From: Flagellimonas oceanensis
GTDB taxonomy: Bacteria > Bacteroidota > Bacteroidia > Flavobacteriales > Flavobacteriaceae
DNA: 64,000 nucleotides
Reading direction: 5' to 3'
NCBI RefSeq assembly: GCF_003992595.1
Contig: NZ_RZNA01000024.1
Location: 1-64,000, forward strand
This document shows, in pieces, positions 1-8,734 of this stretch (position 1 is its first letter; every line of letters starts with the position of its first letter). The notes below the pieces were generated by a model, which searched no databases, was not told the DNA's origin, and saw only the letters and a program-made list of their open reading frames with translations. The position numbers and the translations under genes are program-made.

Positions 1-425
1 GCCCTGAAACGGCTCCCGTTGTACAACTGGTCCGAGACAAAATCCATGCTCCAACATTCGTTCAAACTGGAGGCGTTCCCCTCTGCGGGCTGTCTGTGTG
101 CGGCGGAACGGTTCCGTTTGGGCCGCTTGCTCCTCAGGTTCAGCCCTTCCTCACAATAGACCCTGTACATGCGTTTGTGGTTGTCCATGAAACCCTCCCG
201 TCTCAAAAGAATATGGATACGCCAGAACCCGTAGCGTACCCTGACAGCGGCAATCTCGTTCATTCTCATGCGCAACAGTTCATCGCTACGGCCCTTGGCC
301 CTGTAATAGAAAACACTCTTGTGCAGCAATACGAGCTTGCAGCAACGCTGGATGGAAATATTGTACTCCATCCTTATATTATCGACCATCCCGCGCTTTC
401 GGGACGGCCTCAGAACTTTTTTTTC
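1..425 (-). CDS. IS3-family transposase OrfB (rve/DDE), 3' part outside window
   Basis: The -1 frame relative to OrfA is open from the A8 slip site (417-424) to the window edge, about 141 residues. An internal ATG at 389 gives MVDNIRMEYNISIQRCC, followed by a HTH_21-like segment (YGFWRIHILLRREGF) and the first catalytic-Asp motif of the rve integrase domain, CWSMDFVSDQL, near position 50. The second Asp and the Glu of the DDE triad are beyond the window start. The absence of stops between 425 and 389 supports production as an OrfAB fusion by programmed -1 frameshifting rather than independent initiation, although both are possible in the family. Confidence 0.75.
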
Positions 426-676
426 AGCACGTCCTGTAGGATCTGTTTGTCCAGACTCAGGTCGGCGACCAGTTTCTTCAACTGTGCGTTCTCCTCCTCC
501 AGGTTCTTCAGCCTCCGGAGTTCGGAAACACCCAGCCCACCATATTTCTTCTTCCAATTGTAAAATGTGGCCTCACTGATGCCCATCTTGCGACATACCT
601 CTTGGATACGGGTCCCCGTCTCCACCTGTTCGATCGCAAATACGATCTGCGATTCTGAATACTTTGATCGTCCCAT
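410..676 (-). CDS. IS3-family transposase OrfA (helix-turn-helix subunit)
   Basis: An 88-residue OrfA, the usual size for the IS407 group. It starts MGRSKYSESQI, carries a helix-turn-helix (ISEATFYNWKKKYGG) near residues 29-43, and then a leucine-zipper-like coiled coil (LRRLKNLEEENAQLKKL) that normally mediates multimerisation. The ATG at 676 is preferred over a longer reading from 721 because family members start just before the KYSE motif. The gene ends CTG-A8-G-TTC-TGA, where a -1 slip would continue into OrfB. By family knowledge OrfA alone binds the element ends, and the frameshifted OrfAB is the active transposase. Confidence 0.85.
   Translation of the reverse strand: MGRSKYSESQIVFAIEQVETGTRIQEVCRKMGISEATFYNWKKKYGGLGVSELRRLKNLEEENAQLKKLVADLSLDKQILQDVLKKKF
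417..424 (-). promoter_or_regulatory. Probable programmed -1 frameshift site (A8-G)
   Basis: Eight consecutive A residues followed by G on the minus strand lie 5 bases before the OrfA stop. The OrfB frame is exactly -1 and remains open across this point. The A_AAA_AAG heptamer is the classic IS3-family slippery sequence. Frameshifting itself is inferred. Confidence 0.65.
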
Positions 677-759
677 AAGCAAATACTTGTTTAAAGTCAA
701 ACATTTATTCGCCCAGAACACTCTAATTCCAAACTGTCCGGTTTAACGGGAGGAGGTCA

Positions 760-1203
760 AACCCAATTGATAAAAAGTGTATTGATGTACAATGCTTTAT
801 TGCTTGTATTGGCAATATCATCTAGAGGTTTACTAAAAGATCGGTCTTTAAAACTACTTATTGGGATTTGGTCAATACTTACCATATCAATGGCTCTGAT
901 TAATCTCCATTTCTTTAAAAAAATAAAGGAAAATAATGCAATTCTAATTTTAGACAAAAAGGGTATTCAAATTTCAACAAAACCCTTCTTGGCTTGGAGC
1001 GATATAATTCCAAATCAAGTAATCTATCATCGTGGACACAACAGTAACGCCCATCAATATTATCTAAATATCAGAGCAAAAGATTTTAAATGGCAAATGA
1101 AATCAATGAAATAGATATGGAAATGGATGAAATCTGTCATTGGATTGCTTAATTCAAGAAGCAACTGAATTAAAATGTTTACGCTCTATTTTTTGTCTCG
1201 AAT
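760..1203 (+). pseudogene. Remnant of a small membrane protein gene, 5' end lost at the IS junction
   Basis: Starting next to the IS end, one frame reads through two hydrophobic segments (VLMYNALLLVLAISSRG and LIGIWSILTISMALINL), then a short soluble part with LILDKKGIQIS and FLAWSDI, and stops at 1114. No ATG start remains upstream in frame, because the reading begins inside the IS boundary. The expected protein tail seems scattered across other frames: frame 1 reads EINEIDMEMDEICHWI (about 1099-1146) and frame 0 reads LDCLIQEATELKCL (1140-1181). This suggests 5' truncation by the IS plus two frameshifts. The layout (two membrane helices, then an ILDxKGI segment) resembles small STM3941-like hypothetical proteins, but the family is a guess. 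The region up to 1318 holds nothing else I recognise. Confidence 0.45.
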
Positions 1204-1318
1204 AAAATTCTTGGAGCGCAAAATAAAACTGTAAAAAATAGTGTATATGCCAAACGAGCTGGGTTTGGTTTCCTTTCGGGGATTGTGTGACCCTTCTCTC
1301 CCATAATCCCTAAAACAA

Positions 1319-2161
1319 TTACTTTATATTCTTCAAATTGATGACCTCCTGCTCCGTTAAGTGTCTCCAATGGCCACGAGGCAAATCTTTTTTGGTCAAA
1401 CCAGCGAAGATCACACGGTCCAATTTGGTCACGTTGTAGCCCAAATGTTCAAAAATACGGCGTACAATACGGTTACGTCCGCTGTGGATTTCCACTCCAA
1501 TCTCACGCTTTGGTGCTCCTTGGATATAGCTGATGCTGTCCACTGAAATGGGTCCGTCCTCCAGCTCAAGACCAGCTTCAATTTTATGAAGGTCGCCCAA
1601 GCTTAGGTTATTGTCCAAATGCACATGATAGATCTTGCGCACATTATGCTTGGGGTGCGTCAGTTTTTTGGTCAGGTCTCCATCATTGGTAAAAAGCAAT
1701 AGACCTGTAGTATTCCTATCCAAACGGCCAACGGGCAACAAGCGGTTGTTCGAAGCACTTGAAATCAGTTCCATTACGGTACGGCGTCCCTTTTCATCAC
1801 TCGTAGTGGTAATAAAATTCTTGGGTTTGTTGAGCAAAATGTACTCCTTCTTTTCCAAGTTGAGTCGTTTTCCATCAAAACGAACATCATCGGAACGCTT
1901 TACCTTATAACCCATTTCGGTTATGGTTTTTCCGTTCACGGTAACGTTGCCTGCAGCAATATAGGTATCCGCTTCCCTTCGGGAACAAATGCCCGCATTG
2001 GCAATATATCGGTTCAACCGAATCTCATCTGGATTTGATTTTTTCCGTGGAGCGCTCTGCTTAGGTTTTGAGGAAAATTTTTTATCGAACGGTTTCTTTC
2101 TATCCCCGCCCTTGAAGTTTTTGGAAGGCCTTCTGCCCTTATTGTTGTCTGATTTCGCCAT
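1319..2161 (-). CDS. rluB: 23S rRNA pseudouridine synthase, RluB/RsuA family
   Basis: This 280-aa enzyme should isomerise a uridine in 23S rRNA to pseudouridine. A basic, low-complexity N-terminus (residues 1-45, rich in K, R and S) precedes an S4 RNA-binding domain (IRLNRYIANAGICSRREAD, about 47-70) and the catalytic domain with the family motif GRLDRNTTGLLLFTNDGDL, whose Asp (about residue 148) is the catalytic residue. The C-terminal RNRIVRRIFEHLGY segment is also typical. The start is the ATG at 2161; a reading from a TTG at 2179 adds six residues and is less likely. It is the last gene of a minus-strand row after the UbiA-type prenyltransferase. RluB versus RluE/F specificity cannot be settled from sequence alone. 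Confidence 0.9.
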   Translation of the reverse strand: MAKSDNNKGRRPSKNFKGGDRKKPFDKKFSSKPKQSAPRKKSNPDEIRLNRYIANAGICSRREADTYIAAGNVTVNGKTITEMGYKVKRSDDVRFDGKRLNLEKKEYILLNKPKNFITTTSDEKGRRTVMELISSASNNRLLPVGRLDRNTTGLLLFTNDGDLTKKLTHPKHNVRKIYHVHLDNNLSLGDLHKIEAGLELEDGPISVDSISYIQGAPKREIGVEIHSGRNRIVRRIFEHLGYNVTKLDRVIFAGLTKKDLPRGHWRHLTEQEVINLKNIK

Positions 2162-2221
2162 CAGTCGAATTTTTTGCAAATGTAGTCTTTTTAAGTTCCA
2201 AAAAACTTAAAGAACAAAGAA

Positions 2222-3127
2222 TTACATAATTCGATTCAGCACTACATCCACATCAATCAAAAGAATACTGAAAACCCCTGCAACAATAATGAACTTGATG
2301 ATGTTGTGCAGCCACACATAGTGTTTTTTCCCCTTTGCCTTCCATAACAGTACGAGGAACAAAACCAATAAGACAATGCAAGCCATGAAATAGAGGTACA
2401 TATACCCTATATCAAACGATTTGATGAGCAGCAGTGCGGGAACCAAGGTCAGTCCAATTAAAAAAGTAATCATGGATTTTGACACATTGGGACCGTAAAT
2501 AATGGGTATGGTCCTATAATTCTGTGCCATATCGCCTGCCATATTCTCCAAATCCTTGATCATTTCACGGGCCAAAATCAACAAGAACAGGAAGAGAGCG
2601 TGCACAAAAATTACGGTCTGGAAATTCTGATAATACACAAACACCACAAAAAATGGTGCAATGGCCAAAGTGGAGGATACCAGGTTACCCACAAAAGGTA
2701 TACGCTTGAGTTTGTGTGAGTAAATCCAAATACCAAAAATATAGGCAGAGAAAAACAGCACTGCCTTGAACGAGATATAACTTGCAGCGAAAACTGTCAA
2801 AAAATTGAGGATAAAATAGGTCGTCAATTTAAATCGCTGGCTTACCAAACGATCCAACATGCTTTTGGTGGGTTTGTTGATCAAATCCTTTTCGGCATCG
2901 TAAAAATTATTGATGATGTAACCGCTCGCTATCGTAAGTGCCGAGGCGGTAACAATAAGAAAAAGGTTCAAATCCAGTATGACATGCTGCAGGGGGATGT
3001 GGGGCGCCAAAATATAGATGGAAGCCAAGTACTGCGCCAAGGTAATCACAAGGATGTTGTAACCCCTGACCACAGAAAACAGACTCAACAGCTTAAACAG
3101 CAAGAGTTTGTTTTTTCTACTAAGCAT
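2222..3127 (-). CDS. UbiA-family prenyltransferase (geranylgeranylglycerol-phosphate geranylgeranyltransferase-like)
   Basis: A 301-aa integral membrane protein with about eight to nine hydrophobic helices. It carries both Asp-rich UbiA motifs: NNFYDAEKDLINKP (near residue 92) and REMIKDLENMAGD (near 190), which bind the Mg-prenyl diphosphate. These enzymes transfer a prenyl chain to an acceptor in the membrane; Bacteroidetes members next to mevalonate genes are usually annotated as geranylgeranylglycerol-phosphate geranylgeranyltransferases. Its start lies 10 bp after the mevalonate kinase stop, so the two are almost certainly co-transcribed, linking isoprenoid precursor supply to prenyl transfer. 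The acceptor (glycerol-1-phosphate, quinone or other) cannot be read from the sequence. Confidence 0.85.
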   Translation of the reverse strand: MLSRKNKLLLFKLLSLFSVVRGYNILVITLAQYLASIYILAPHIPLQHVILDLNLFLIVTASALTIASGYIINNFYDAEKDLINKPTKSMLDRLVSQRFKLTTYFILNFLTVFAASYISFKAVLFFSAYIFGIWIYSHKLKRIPFVGNLVSSTLAIAPFFVVFVYYQNFQTVIFVHALFLFLLILAREMIKDLENMAGDMAQNYRTIPIIYGPNVSKSMITFLIGLTLVPALLLIKSFDIGYMYLYFMACIVLLVLFLVLLWKAKGKKHYVWLHNIIKFIIVAGVFSILLIDVDVVLNRIM

Positions 3128-3137
3128 GTATTTGCTT

Positions 3138-4076
3138 TTAGAAGTTGTACACTACCTCCAAATTATGGCCTTTGAGTGCTTTTTTGGCCTTTTCCAAATC
3201 TTGGGTAAAGCCCAAAATATATCCACCACCACCAGAACCGCAGAGTTTAAGGTAGTAATCGTTGGTCTCGATTCCTTTTTGCCATAATTGGTGGAATTTG
3301 GATGGAATCATGGGTTTGAAGTGATCGAACACCACATGCGAAAGTTGCTTCAGGTTACCGAACAAGGATTTTACATTGCCGTTCAAAAAGTCTTCAACGC
3401 AGGCATCGGTATGTTTGATGAACTGGTCCTTGATCATATTGCGGAAACCTTCCTGCTTCATGTTTTCCATGAACAATTGCACCATAGGTGCAGTCTCTCC
3501 CGTCATTCCACTATCCAACAAGAACACAGCTCCTTTTCCTTCGGTATTTTGAGAAGGAATGCTGGTGGATTCTATATTGTCTTTGGAATTGATGAGAATC
3601 GGTAAGCTCAAGTAGCTGTTCAAAGGGTCCAATCCAGAGGATTTACCATGGAAGAAAGACTCCATTTTACCGAATATCTTCTTCAATTGAAGCAGTTTTT
3701 CCCGGGTCAGGTTTTCCAAAACCGTGATCTTGTCCGTGGCATAGCGGTCATAAATGGCAGCGACCAATGCACCACTACTCCCAATGCCATAGCCTTGCGG
3801 AATGGAACTATCAAAATACATTCCATCGGCAACATCTTTTTCCAAAGCTTCAATATCAAAAGAAACCAAACCTTCTTCCTTGATTTCGAGCACCTTGAGA
3901 TACTCGGCATAAGCCTTTAGGCTTTTATTGGATTCTTGCGCCATTTTGGAATCGTTCTTGTCCCTCTTGAGCGCTCCTTTGAAAAAATTATACGGGATTG
4001 AAAGTCCTTTGGAGTCTTTGATAATGCCGTACTCCCCGAACAATAAAATCTTGGAATAAAATAATGGACCTTTCAT
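3138..4076 (-). CDS. GHMP kinase, probable mevalonate kinase
   Basis: A 312-aa GHMP-superfamily kinase. Near residue 100 it has the ATP-binding motif PQGYGIGSSGALVA, at the N-terminus a short KILLFGEYGI segment (the usual KxxLxGEH-like motif), and near the C-terminus the Gly-rich GSGGGGYILGF motif. Mevalonate kinase phosphorylates mevalonate at C5. The neighbour upstream encodes mevalonate diphosphate decarboxylase, which supports the pathway assignment; the neighbour downstream is a UbiA-type prenyltransferase. The protein is short for a mevalonate kinase, and phosphomevalonate kinase is an alternative. No other GHMP kinase gene is seen in the window. Confidence 0.8.
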   Translation of the reverse strand: MKGPLFYSKILLFGEYGIIKDSKGLSIPYNFFKGALKRDKNDSKMAQESNKSLKAYAEYLKVLEIKEEGLVSFDIEALEKDVADGMYFDSSIPQGYGIGSSGALVAAIYDRYATDKITVLENLTREKLLQLKKIFGKMESFFHGKSSGLDPLNSYLSLPILINSKDNIESTSIPSQNTEGKGAVFLLDSGMTGETAPMVQLFMENMKQEGFRNMIKDQFIKHTDACVEDFLNGNVKSLFGNLKQLSHVVFDHFKPMIPSKFHQLWQKGIETNDYYLKLCGSGGGGYILGFTQDLEKAKKALKGHNLEVVYNF

Positions 4077-4215
4077 ATATACTACTAAGATACAAACAAA
4101 TTTTGTTTAATTTTTGATAAAATTCGATAAACAAACCAACTTTATCTTTAAAAACCTGTTCCCATGGTCTAAAATCTTGGCAAATAACGTAAAAAAACAG
4201 CTTAGCTGTTCATTT

Positions 4216-5301
4216 TTAACCGTTTATTTTGATTGCCCCCAACCCTACTTGATCGTGGATATATTGACCGTTCTGGCAATGTTCAGCCAATTCATTCTTT
4301 ATAAAATCCTGTACTTTTTCCTTGTCTGCTTCCGGATATAGTAAATGCACATTGGCACCGGCATCCAAGGTAAAGCAAACAGGTGTCTTGGTTGCTTCGC
4401 GATATTCCCAAATTTTATTGATGATTTCCAAGGTATCGGGTTTCATCAACATAAAATAGGGCATACTGGTCATCATCATGGCATGCAAGGTCAGCGCCTC
4501 ACTTTCCACCAATTCGATAAACTCTTCCAGATTGCCATCGGCCAAGATGGGTTTTAACCTATCCAAATTGGAAAAAGCCTGTTCAAATCTATTTTCGGCA
4601 TAGGGGTGTCCATGCATCAACTGATGCCCCACCGTACTACTGACCTGTTTTTGTCCTTTGTGCACCAACAAAATCGTATCGCAATAACTTTTAAAGACGG
4701 GATTTATCTCAAACGGGTATTCAATACCATACAAATCGGAACTGTTGGGAATATTTTGGTGTGCTCCCCATTGAACCAGGTTGCCCTTGGTGCTTCGACA
4801 TGCACTTCCCGACCCCAATCTAGCCAAATAGGATGCTTTTACAAAGAACAAGGAATCATCCAACTTCGGATTCAATTGCTTTTCAATATCCATTAAACAC
4901 ATCGATAGGGCCGCCATTCCGCTGGCCGATGATGCGATTCCACTACTGTGCGGAAATGAATTGGAGGTTCCGATCGTAAAATGATATTCCTTCAAAAAAG
5001 GAAGATACATCTCAATCCGCTCCAAAAAAGTTTGAATCTTGGGTTTAAAATCATCCTTTGGTTTTCCTTCAAAAAACAAATCAAAAGAAAATCCATCTTT
5101 GGTGTTTTTTTTCTCAAAAGAAACTGATGTGGTAGTTGCACATGCATCCAATGTAAAGCTAATGGAAGGGTTGGCGGGCATTTGAACAGGGCGTTTTCCC
5201 CAATATTTTACCAAGGCAATATTGCTGGGAGCTTTCCAAGTGACCTTACCTTGTTCTGGCAAATTTTGGTAATCGCCGGGCAAAAAATCATTTTCCGTCA
5301 T
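4216..5301 (-). CDS. mvaD: Diphosphomevalonate decarboxylase
   Basis: A 361-aa GHMP-fold enzyme that converts mevalonate 5-diphosphate to isopentenyl diphosphate using ATP. Near the N-terminus it has the decarboxylase signature APSNIALVKYWGKR, then NSFPHSSGIASSASGMAAL as the phosphate loop, and LARLGSGSACRS, the conserved segment around the substrate-binding Ser/Arg. The start is the ATG at 5301 (MTENDFLPG); a TTG at 5322 would add seven residues. A gap of 139 bp separates it from mevalonate kinase downstream, so an extra promoter for the kinase is possible. It is divergent from tspO. Confidence 0.92.
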   Translation of the reverse strand: MTENDFLPGDYQNLPEQGKVTWKAPSNIALVKYWGKRPVQMPANPSISFTLDACATTTSVSFEKKNTKDGFSFDLFFEGKPKDDFKPKIQTFLERIEMYLPFLKEYHFTIGTSNSFPHSSGIASSASGMAALSMCLMDIEKQLNPKLDDSLFFVKASYLARLGSGSACRSTKGNLVQWGAHQNIPNSSDLYGIEYPFEINPVFKSYCDTILLVHKGQKQVSSTVGHQLMHGHPYAENRFEQAFSNLDRLKPILADGNLEEFIELVESEALTLHAMMMTSMPYFMLMKPDTLEIINKIWEYREATKTPVCFTLDAGANVHLLYPEADKEKVQDFIKNELAEHCQNGQYIHDQVGLGAIKING

Positions 5302-5394
5302 TGAGCGTGGATGTTTAAACAAATATAAGCAGCGGCAAACTTACTGGAAATCGGATTGAAATAAATTCTTATTTTAGTGGAAGTTGCACCAACC

Positions 5395-5871
5395 ATGAAA
5401 AAAAGAATCGTTTACATAGCCATAAGTGTTTTGGTCTGCCTTGTCATTGGTTTTTTGTCAAGCATCGCGACCCAAAGCTCCGTCAACGATTGGTACGTTA
5501 CGCTGAGCAAACCATCATTCACCCCTCCGAATTATCTTTTTGCCCCGGTTTGGACAGCATTGTACATTATGATGGGGATAGCTGCAGGTCTTGTTTGGTC
5601 CAAGGGCTATCATCATGTTTGGGTAAAAACAGCCTTGTATCACTTTGTGTTCCAACTGTTGCTCAACGCCTTATGGAGCATCGTTTTTTTCGGACTCAAA
5701 AATCCATTCGGGGGAATGATTGTTATCTTGGCCTTGTTGACCATGATCATCCTTACCATAAAATGGTTCAGGGTCATCAGTAAACCTGCCGCGCTGTTGA
5801 TGGTTCCCTATGTTCTATGGGTGGCCTTTGCCTCAACCCTCAATTACAAAATCTGGGAACTCAATCCCTAA
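5395..5871 (+). CDS. tspO: TspO/MBR-family membrane protein
   Basis: A 158-aa protein with five predicted membrane helices, the size and topology of bacterial TspO (tryptophan-rich sensory protein, homologous to the mitochondrial benzodiazepine receptor). Typical motifs are WYVTLSKPSFTPPNYLFAPVW, ALYIMMGIAAGLVW, NALWSIVFFGLKNPFGG and the C-terminal ending YVLWVAFASTLNYKIWELN. The family binds porphyrins and other hydrophobic ligands and influences tetrapyrrole or stress responses; the ligand here is unknown. The start is the ATG at 5395; a GTG at 5377 would add six residues. It converges on the DUF1697 gene with a 4-bp overlap. Confidence 0.92.
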   Translation: MKKRIVYIAISVLVCLVIGFLSSIATQSSVNDWYVTLSKPSFTPPNYLFAPVWTALYIMMGIAAGLVWSKGYHHVWVKTALYHFVFQLLLNALWSIVFFGLKNPFGGMIVILALLTMIILTIKWFRVISKPAALLMVPYVLWVAFASTLNYKIWELNP

Positions 5872-6407
5872 CCCGAAGTCATTTCCAAAAGCTTCGACAT
5901 CGTTTTGTGGTTTCTAGTGGTAGCTTCCACTCCCAGCTTTTTTTCAATGAGATTGTTATTCAGTTTTGCTCTACCATAACCATTTTTACAGAATAGGTAC
6001 ACGCAGGAATCGGTCATGTGAAATCCTTCATGTTCAAATTGAAGTTGGTTGAACTGCTTGACCAAATCATCCTTTGGATGACTTTTCAGCAAAACATAGT
6101 ACAATTTGTTTTCCTCCGCCTCTTCTGAAAAAGGATTGGCATTCAGAATTTGTTCAACGTCATTTTTCTGGATTACCAAGGTCGGCACATCAAATCCAAA
6201 ATGCTGATGGATGGTTGCCGCAATTTTTTCTTGAAGTATGTCCTTATCAACCTGATCGCTATCAAAAACAATATTACCACTTTGGATATAGGTTTTTACG
6301 TTTTTTAGATCGCTATCCTCCAAAATATGCCTCAAATCGGCCATTTTTATCTTTTTTTGACCACTTACATTGATTCCGCGTAGTAAGGCTATATATGTAT
6401 TCCCCAT
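5868..6407 (-). CDS. DUF1697 family protein
   Basis: A 179-aa protein starting MGNTYIALLRGINVSGQKKI, the hallmark N-terminus of DUF1697. It continues with MADLRHILEDSDLKNVKTYIQSGNIVF, another invariant block, and ends with the characteristic ATTRNHKTMSKLLEM. The function of the family is not established. The frame stays open far upstream (to 6683, antisense to glpK), but those residues do not belong to the family, so 6407 is the start. It is transcribed divergently from glpK with about 60 bp between the starts. Confidence 0.88.
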   Translation of the reverse strand: MGNTYIALLRGINVSGQKKIKMADLRHILEDSDLKNVKTYIQSGNIVFDSDQVDKDILQEKIAATIHQHFGFDVPTLVIQKNDVEQILNANPFSEEAEENKLYYVLLKSHPKDDLVKQFNQLQFEHEGFHMTDSCVYLFCKNGYGRAKLNNNLIEKKLGVEATTRNHKTMSKLLEMTSG

Positions 6408-6467
6408 ACTGATGGATTCCAAACCCGAATTAATTTTAGTAAATTCAAACGCACTTAAATTAACAAA

Positions 6468-7964
6468 ATGAATCAATATATCCTTGCCTTGGACCAAGGC
6501 ACCACCAGTTCCCGTGCCGTGGTCTTTGATAAAAAGGGAACCATTATCTCCGTAGCACAGAAAGAATTCACGCAAATATTTCCCAAACCAGGATGGGTGG
6601 AACACGACCCAGACGAAATCTGGTCCACCCAAGCGGGAATGGCCGCAGAGGCTGTGAGCAAAAAAGGGTTGAAAGCAGCACAAATGGCTGCTATTGGCAT
6701 TACCAATCAGCGGGAAACCGTAGTGGTCTGGGACAGGAACACCAGTGAACCGGTTTATAATGCCATTGTTTGGCAGGACAAGCGTACCGCTGATTATTGC
6801 GATGAGTTGAAAAAAGAAGGTAAATCCAATATGATTCGGGAAAAAACGGGATTGGTCATTGATTCCTATTTCTCAGGCACCAAGGTAAAATGGATTTTGG
6901 ATAATGTGGATGGGGCACGAGAAAAAGCCGAAGCAGGGGATTTAATCATGGGAACCATAGATTCATGGTTGATATGGAAAATGACGGATGGAGGGCTTCA
7001 CATTACCGATGTGACCAATGCCTGCCGTTCAATGCTCTTCAACATCAATACCATGGATTGGGACGATGAGCTTTTGGATCTGTTGACAATCCCAAAAAGC
7101 ATGCTCCCCGAAGTAAAACAGTCAAGCGAGGTCTACGGACATACCAGCCCCAATTTATTTGCCACTCCAATCCCGATCGCAGGGATTGCCGGTGATCAAC
7201 AAGCCGCTTTGTTCGGTCAAATGTGCACAAAAAAGGGCATGGTCAAAAACACTTACGGTACCGGTTGTTTCATGCTGATGAACATTGGGGAAAAACCGAT
7301 TGTTTCCGACAACAACCTACTGACCACGGTGGCTTGGAAAATCAATGGAAAAACACACTACGCATTAGAGGGAAGCATTTTTATTGCTGGTGCTGTGGTA
7401 CAATGGTTACGGGATAGTCTAAACATTATAAAAACCTCTGCAGAGGTGGAAAAACTTGCCAGTTCGGTGGATAGCACAGAAGGCGTTGTTTTTGTTCCCG
7501 CTTTTGCGGGGTTGGGAGCCCCGCATTGGAACCAAAAGGCACAAGGAACCATATTTGGTCTTACTCGAGGAAGTACCGATGCCCATATTGCTCGTGCTGC
7601 CCTGGAATCGATCGCCTATCAGACCATGGATATCCTCAAAGCCATGGAAGCGGATTCCGGCATTTCCATAAAAGAGCTTCGTGTTGATGGTGGTGCCACT
7701 GTAAACGATATGCTGATGCAGTTTCAGGCCGATGTATTGAATACCGTTACCGTACGACCAAAGATCGTGGAAACCACCGTGATGGGCGCCGCGTATTTGG
7801 CAGGGTTGGCCGTTGGCTATTGGGAAAGTCCAGAAGAAATCCAGGATATTTGGCAAACCGATGTACATTTTAATCCAACTCAAGAACGTGAAGCCATTGA
7901 TGAAGGCATCAAAAGTTGGTACAAGGCCATAAAAGCATTGGAGTTCTGGACTGAGAACCCCTAA
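6468..7964 (+). CDS. glpK: Glycerol kinase
   Basis: A full-length 498-aa FGGY-family kinase, the standard size for GlpK, converting glycerol and ATP to sn-glycerol 3-phosphate. The N-terminal phosphate loop is [27 protein letters not shown] and [14 protein letters not shown] follow. The ATPase-fold motifs [15 protein letters not shown] and [10 protein letters not shown] come in the middle, and the FGGY signature region [19 protein letters not shown] near residue 405. The next gene on the same strand, 37 bp downstream, is a glycerol facilitator, so the pair forms a glycerol uptake-and-trapping unit. I see no glycerol-3-phosphate dehydrogenase in the window. Confidence 0.97.
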   Translation: MNQYILALDQGTTSSRAVVFDKKGTIISVAQKEFTQIFPKPGWVEHDPDEIWSTQAGMAAEAVSKKGLKAAQMAAIGITNQRETVVVWDRNTSEPVYNAIVWQDKRTADYCDELKKEGKSNMIREKTGLVIDSYFSGTKVKWILDNVDGAREKAEAGDLIMGTIDSWLIWKMTDGGLHITDVTNACRSMLFNINTMDWDDELLDLLTIPKSMLPEVKQSSEVYGHTSPNLFATPIPIAGIAGDQQAALFGQMCTKKGMVKNTYGTGCFMLMNIGEKPIVSDNNLLTTVAWKINGKTHYALEGSIFIAGAVVQWLRDSLNIIKTSAEVEKLASSVDSTEGVVFVPAFAGLGAPHWNQKAQGTIFGLTRGSTDAHIARAALESIAYQTMDILKAMEADSGISIKELRVDGGATVNDMLMQFQADVLNTVTVRPKIVETTVMGAAYLAGLAVGYWESPEEIQDIWQTDVHFNPTQEREAIDEGIKSWYKAIKALEFWTENP

Positions 7965-8001
7965 TTTTCAAAAATATCATAAACACTAACATTACATTTA
8001 T

Positions 8002-8730
8002 ATGACTCCTTTTGTATCTGAGATTGTAGGTACTTTTTTGCTGATGGTACTCGGATGTGGCGTAAATGCCAACGTATCCCTACAAAAAACCTACGGTAAC
8101 GGCTCTGGCTGGATTGTAATCACCACGGGATGGGCTTTTGCCGTGTATACCGGCGTTGTGGTCGCTGGACCACACAGCGGTGCACATATCAACCCTGCCG
8201 TAAGTATTGGATTGGCCGTAGCGGGCGAATTTCCTTGGAGCGAAGTACCCGGTTATATTTTGGCTCAATTTATCGGCGCTATGTTCGCAGCATTTTGCGT
8301 GTGGCTGGCAAACAAAGATCATTTCAATGCCACAGAAGATGGTGGCACCAAACGAGGTGTTTTTTGTACAGCCCCCGCCATTTCGAACACATTTATAAAT
8401 CTGTTTTCCGAGGTGTTGGGAACCTTTGTATTGGTCTTTTCGGTGCTTTATTTTACAGATGCAGTGCTATCCACAGACAATGCCATTATTGGGTTGGGCT
8501 CGTTGGGTGCGTTGCCCGTTTCTTTGATAGTCTGGGGCATAGGTTTGTCCTTGGGCGGCACTACGGGCTATGCGATAAACCCCGCTAGGGATTTAGGGCC
8601 GCGAATCGTACATGCACTTTTACCTTTAAAAAACAAGGGGTCCAACGGTTGGGGGTATGCTTGGATTCCAGTTATAGGCCCGATATTGGGAGCGTCGATA
8701 GCCGCGTGGATTGCTTTAGCATTGCAATAA
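8002..8730 (+). CDS. glpF: MIP-family glycerol facilitator
   Basis: A 242-aa aquaporin-fold channel with six membrane helices and two half-helix NPA motifs: SGAHINPAVSIGLAV (near residue 63) and YAINPARDLGPR (near 195). The Asp directly after the second NPA-R (NPARD) is typical of glycerol-conducting members rather than water-only aquaporins. With glycerol kinase immediately upstream, facilitated glycerol entry followed by phosphorylation is the natural reading. The gene ends 5 bp before the convergent stop of the flavoprotein gene, with no hairpin between. Confidence 0.93.
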   Translation: MTPFVSEIVGTFLLMVLGCGVNANVSLQKTYGNGSGWIVITTGWAFAVYTGVVVAGPHSGAHINPAVSIGLAVAGEFPWSEVPGYILAQFIGAMFAAFCVWLANKDHFNATEDGGTKRGVFCTAPAISNTFINLFSEVLGTFVLVFSVLYFTDAVLSTDNAIIGLGSLGALPVSLIVWGIGLSLGGTTGYAINPARDLGPRIVHALLPLKNKGSNGWGYAWIPVIGPILGASIAAWIALALQ

Positions 8731-8734
8731 ATTT

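Larger units (their letters stand above)
1..759 (-). mobile_element. IS3-family insertion sequence (IS407-like), cut by window start
   Basis: The element runs on the minus strand and contains a complete OrfA (410-676) and the first part of OrfB (below 425), so only its left end is present. The probable terminal inverted repeat ends at 759: read on the minus strand it starts TGACCTCCTCCCGTTAAACC, and IS407-group elements typically begin with TGACCT followed by a C-rich stretch. OrfB lies in the -1 frame relative to OrfA and a run of eight A residues lies at the junction, as expected for a frameshifted OrfAB transposase. The other end, the rest of the DDE domain and any target duplication lie outside the window, so activity cannot be judged. 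The exact outer boundary (759 or 760) is inferred. Confidence 0.85.

Noticed and set aside
96-563. Open frame of 155 codons on the plus strand
   Set aside because: It is antisense to the IS3 transposase frames, which show clear family motifs.
1179-1370. 63-codon frame on the minus strand after rluB
   Set aside because: It overlaps the rluB 3' end in another frame and shows no recognisable domain; it is more likely chance.
5868-6683. Extended 271-codon version of the DUF1697 gene
   Set aside because: The extra N-terminal 92 residues lie antisense to glpK and do not resemble the family; the start at 6407 gives the standard N-terminus.
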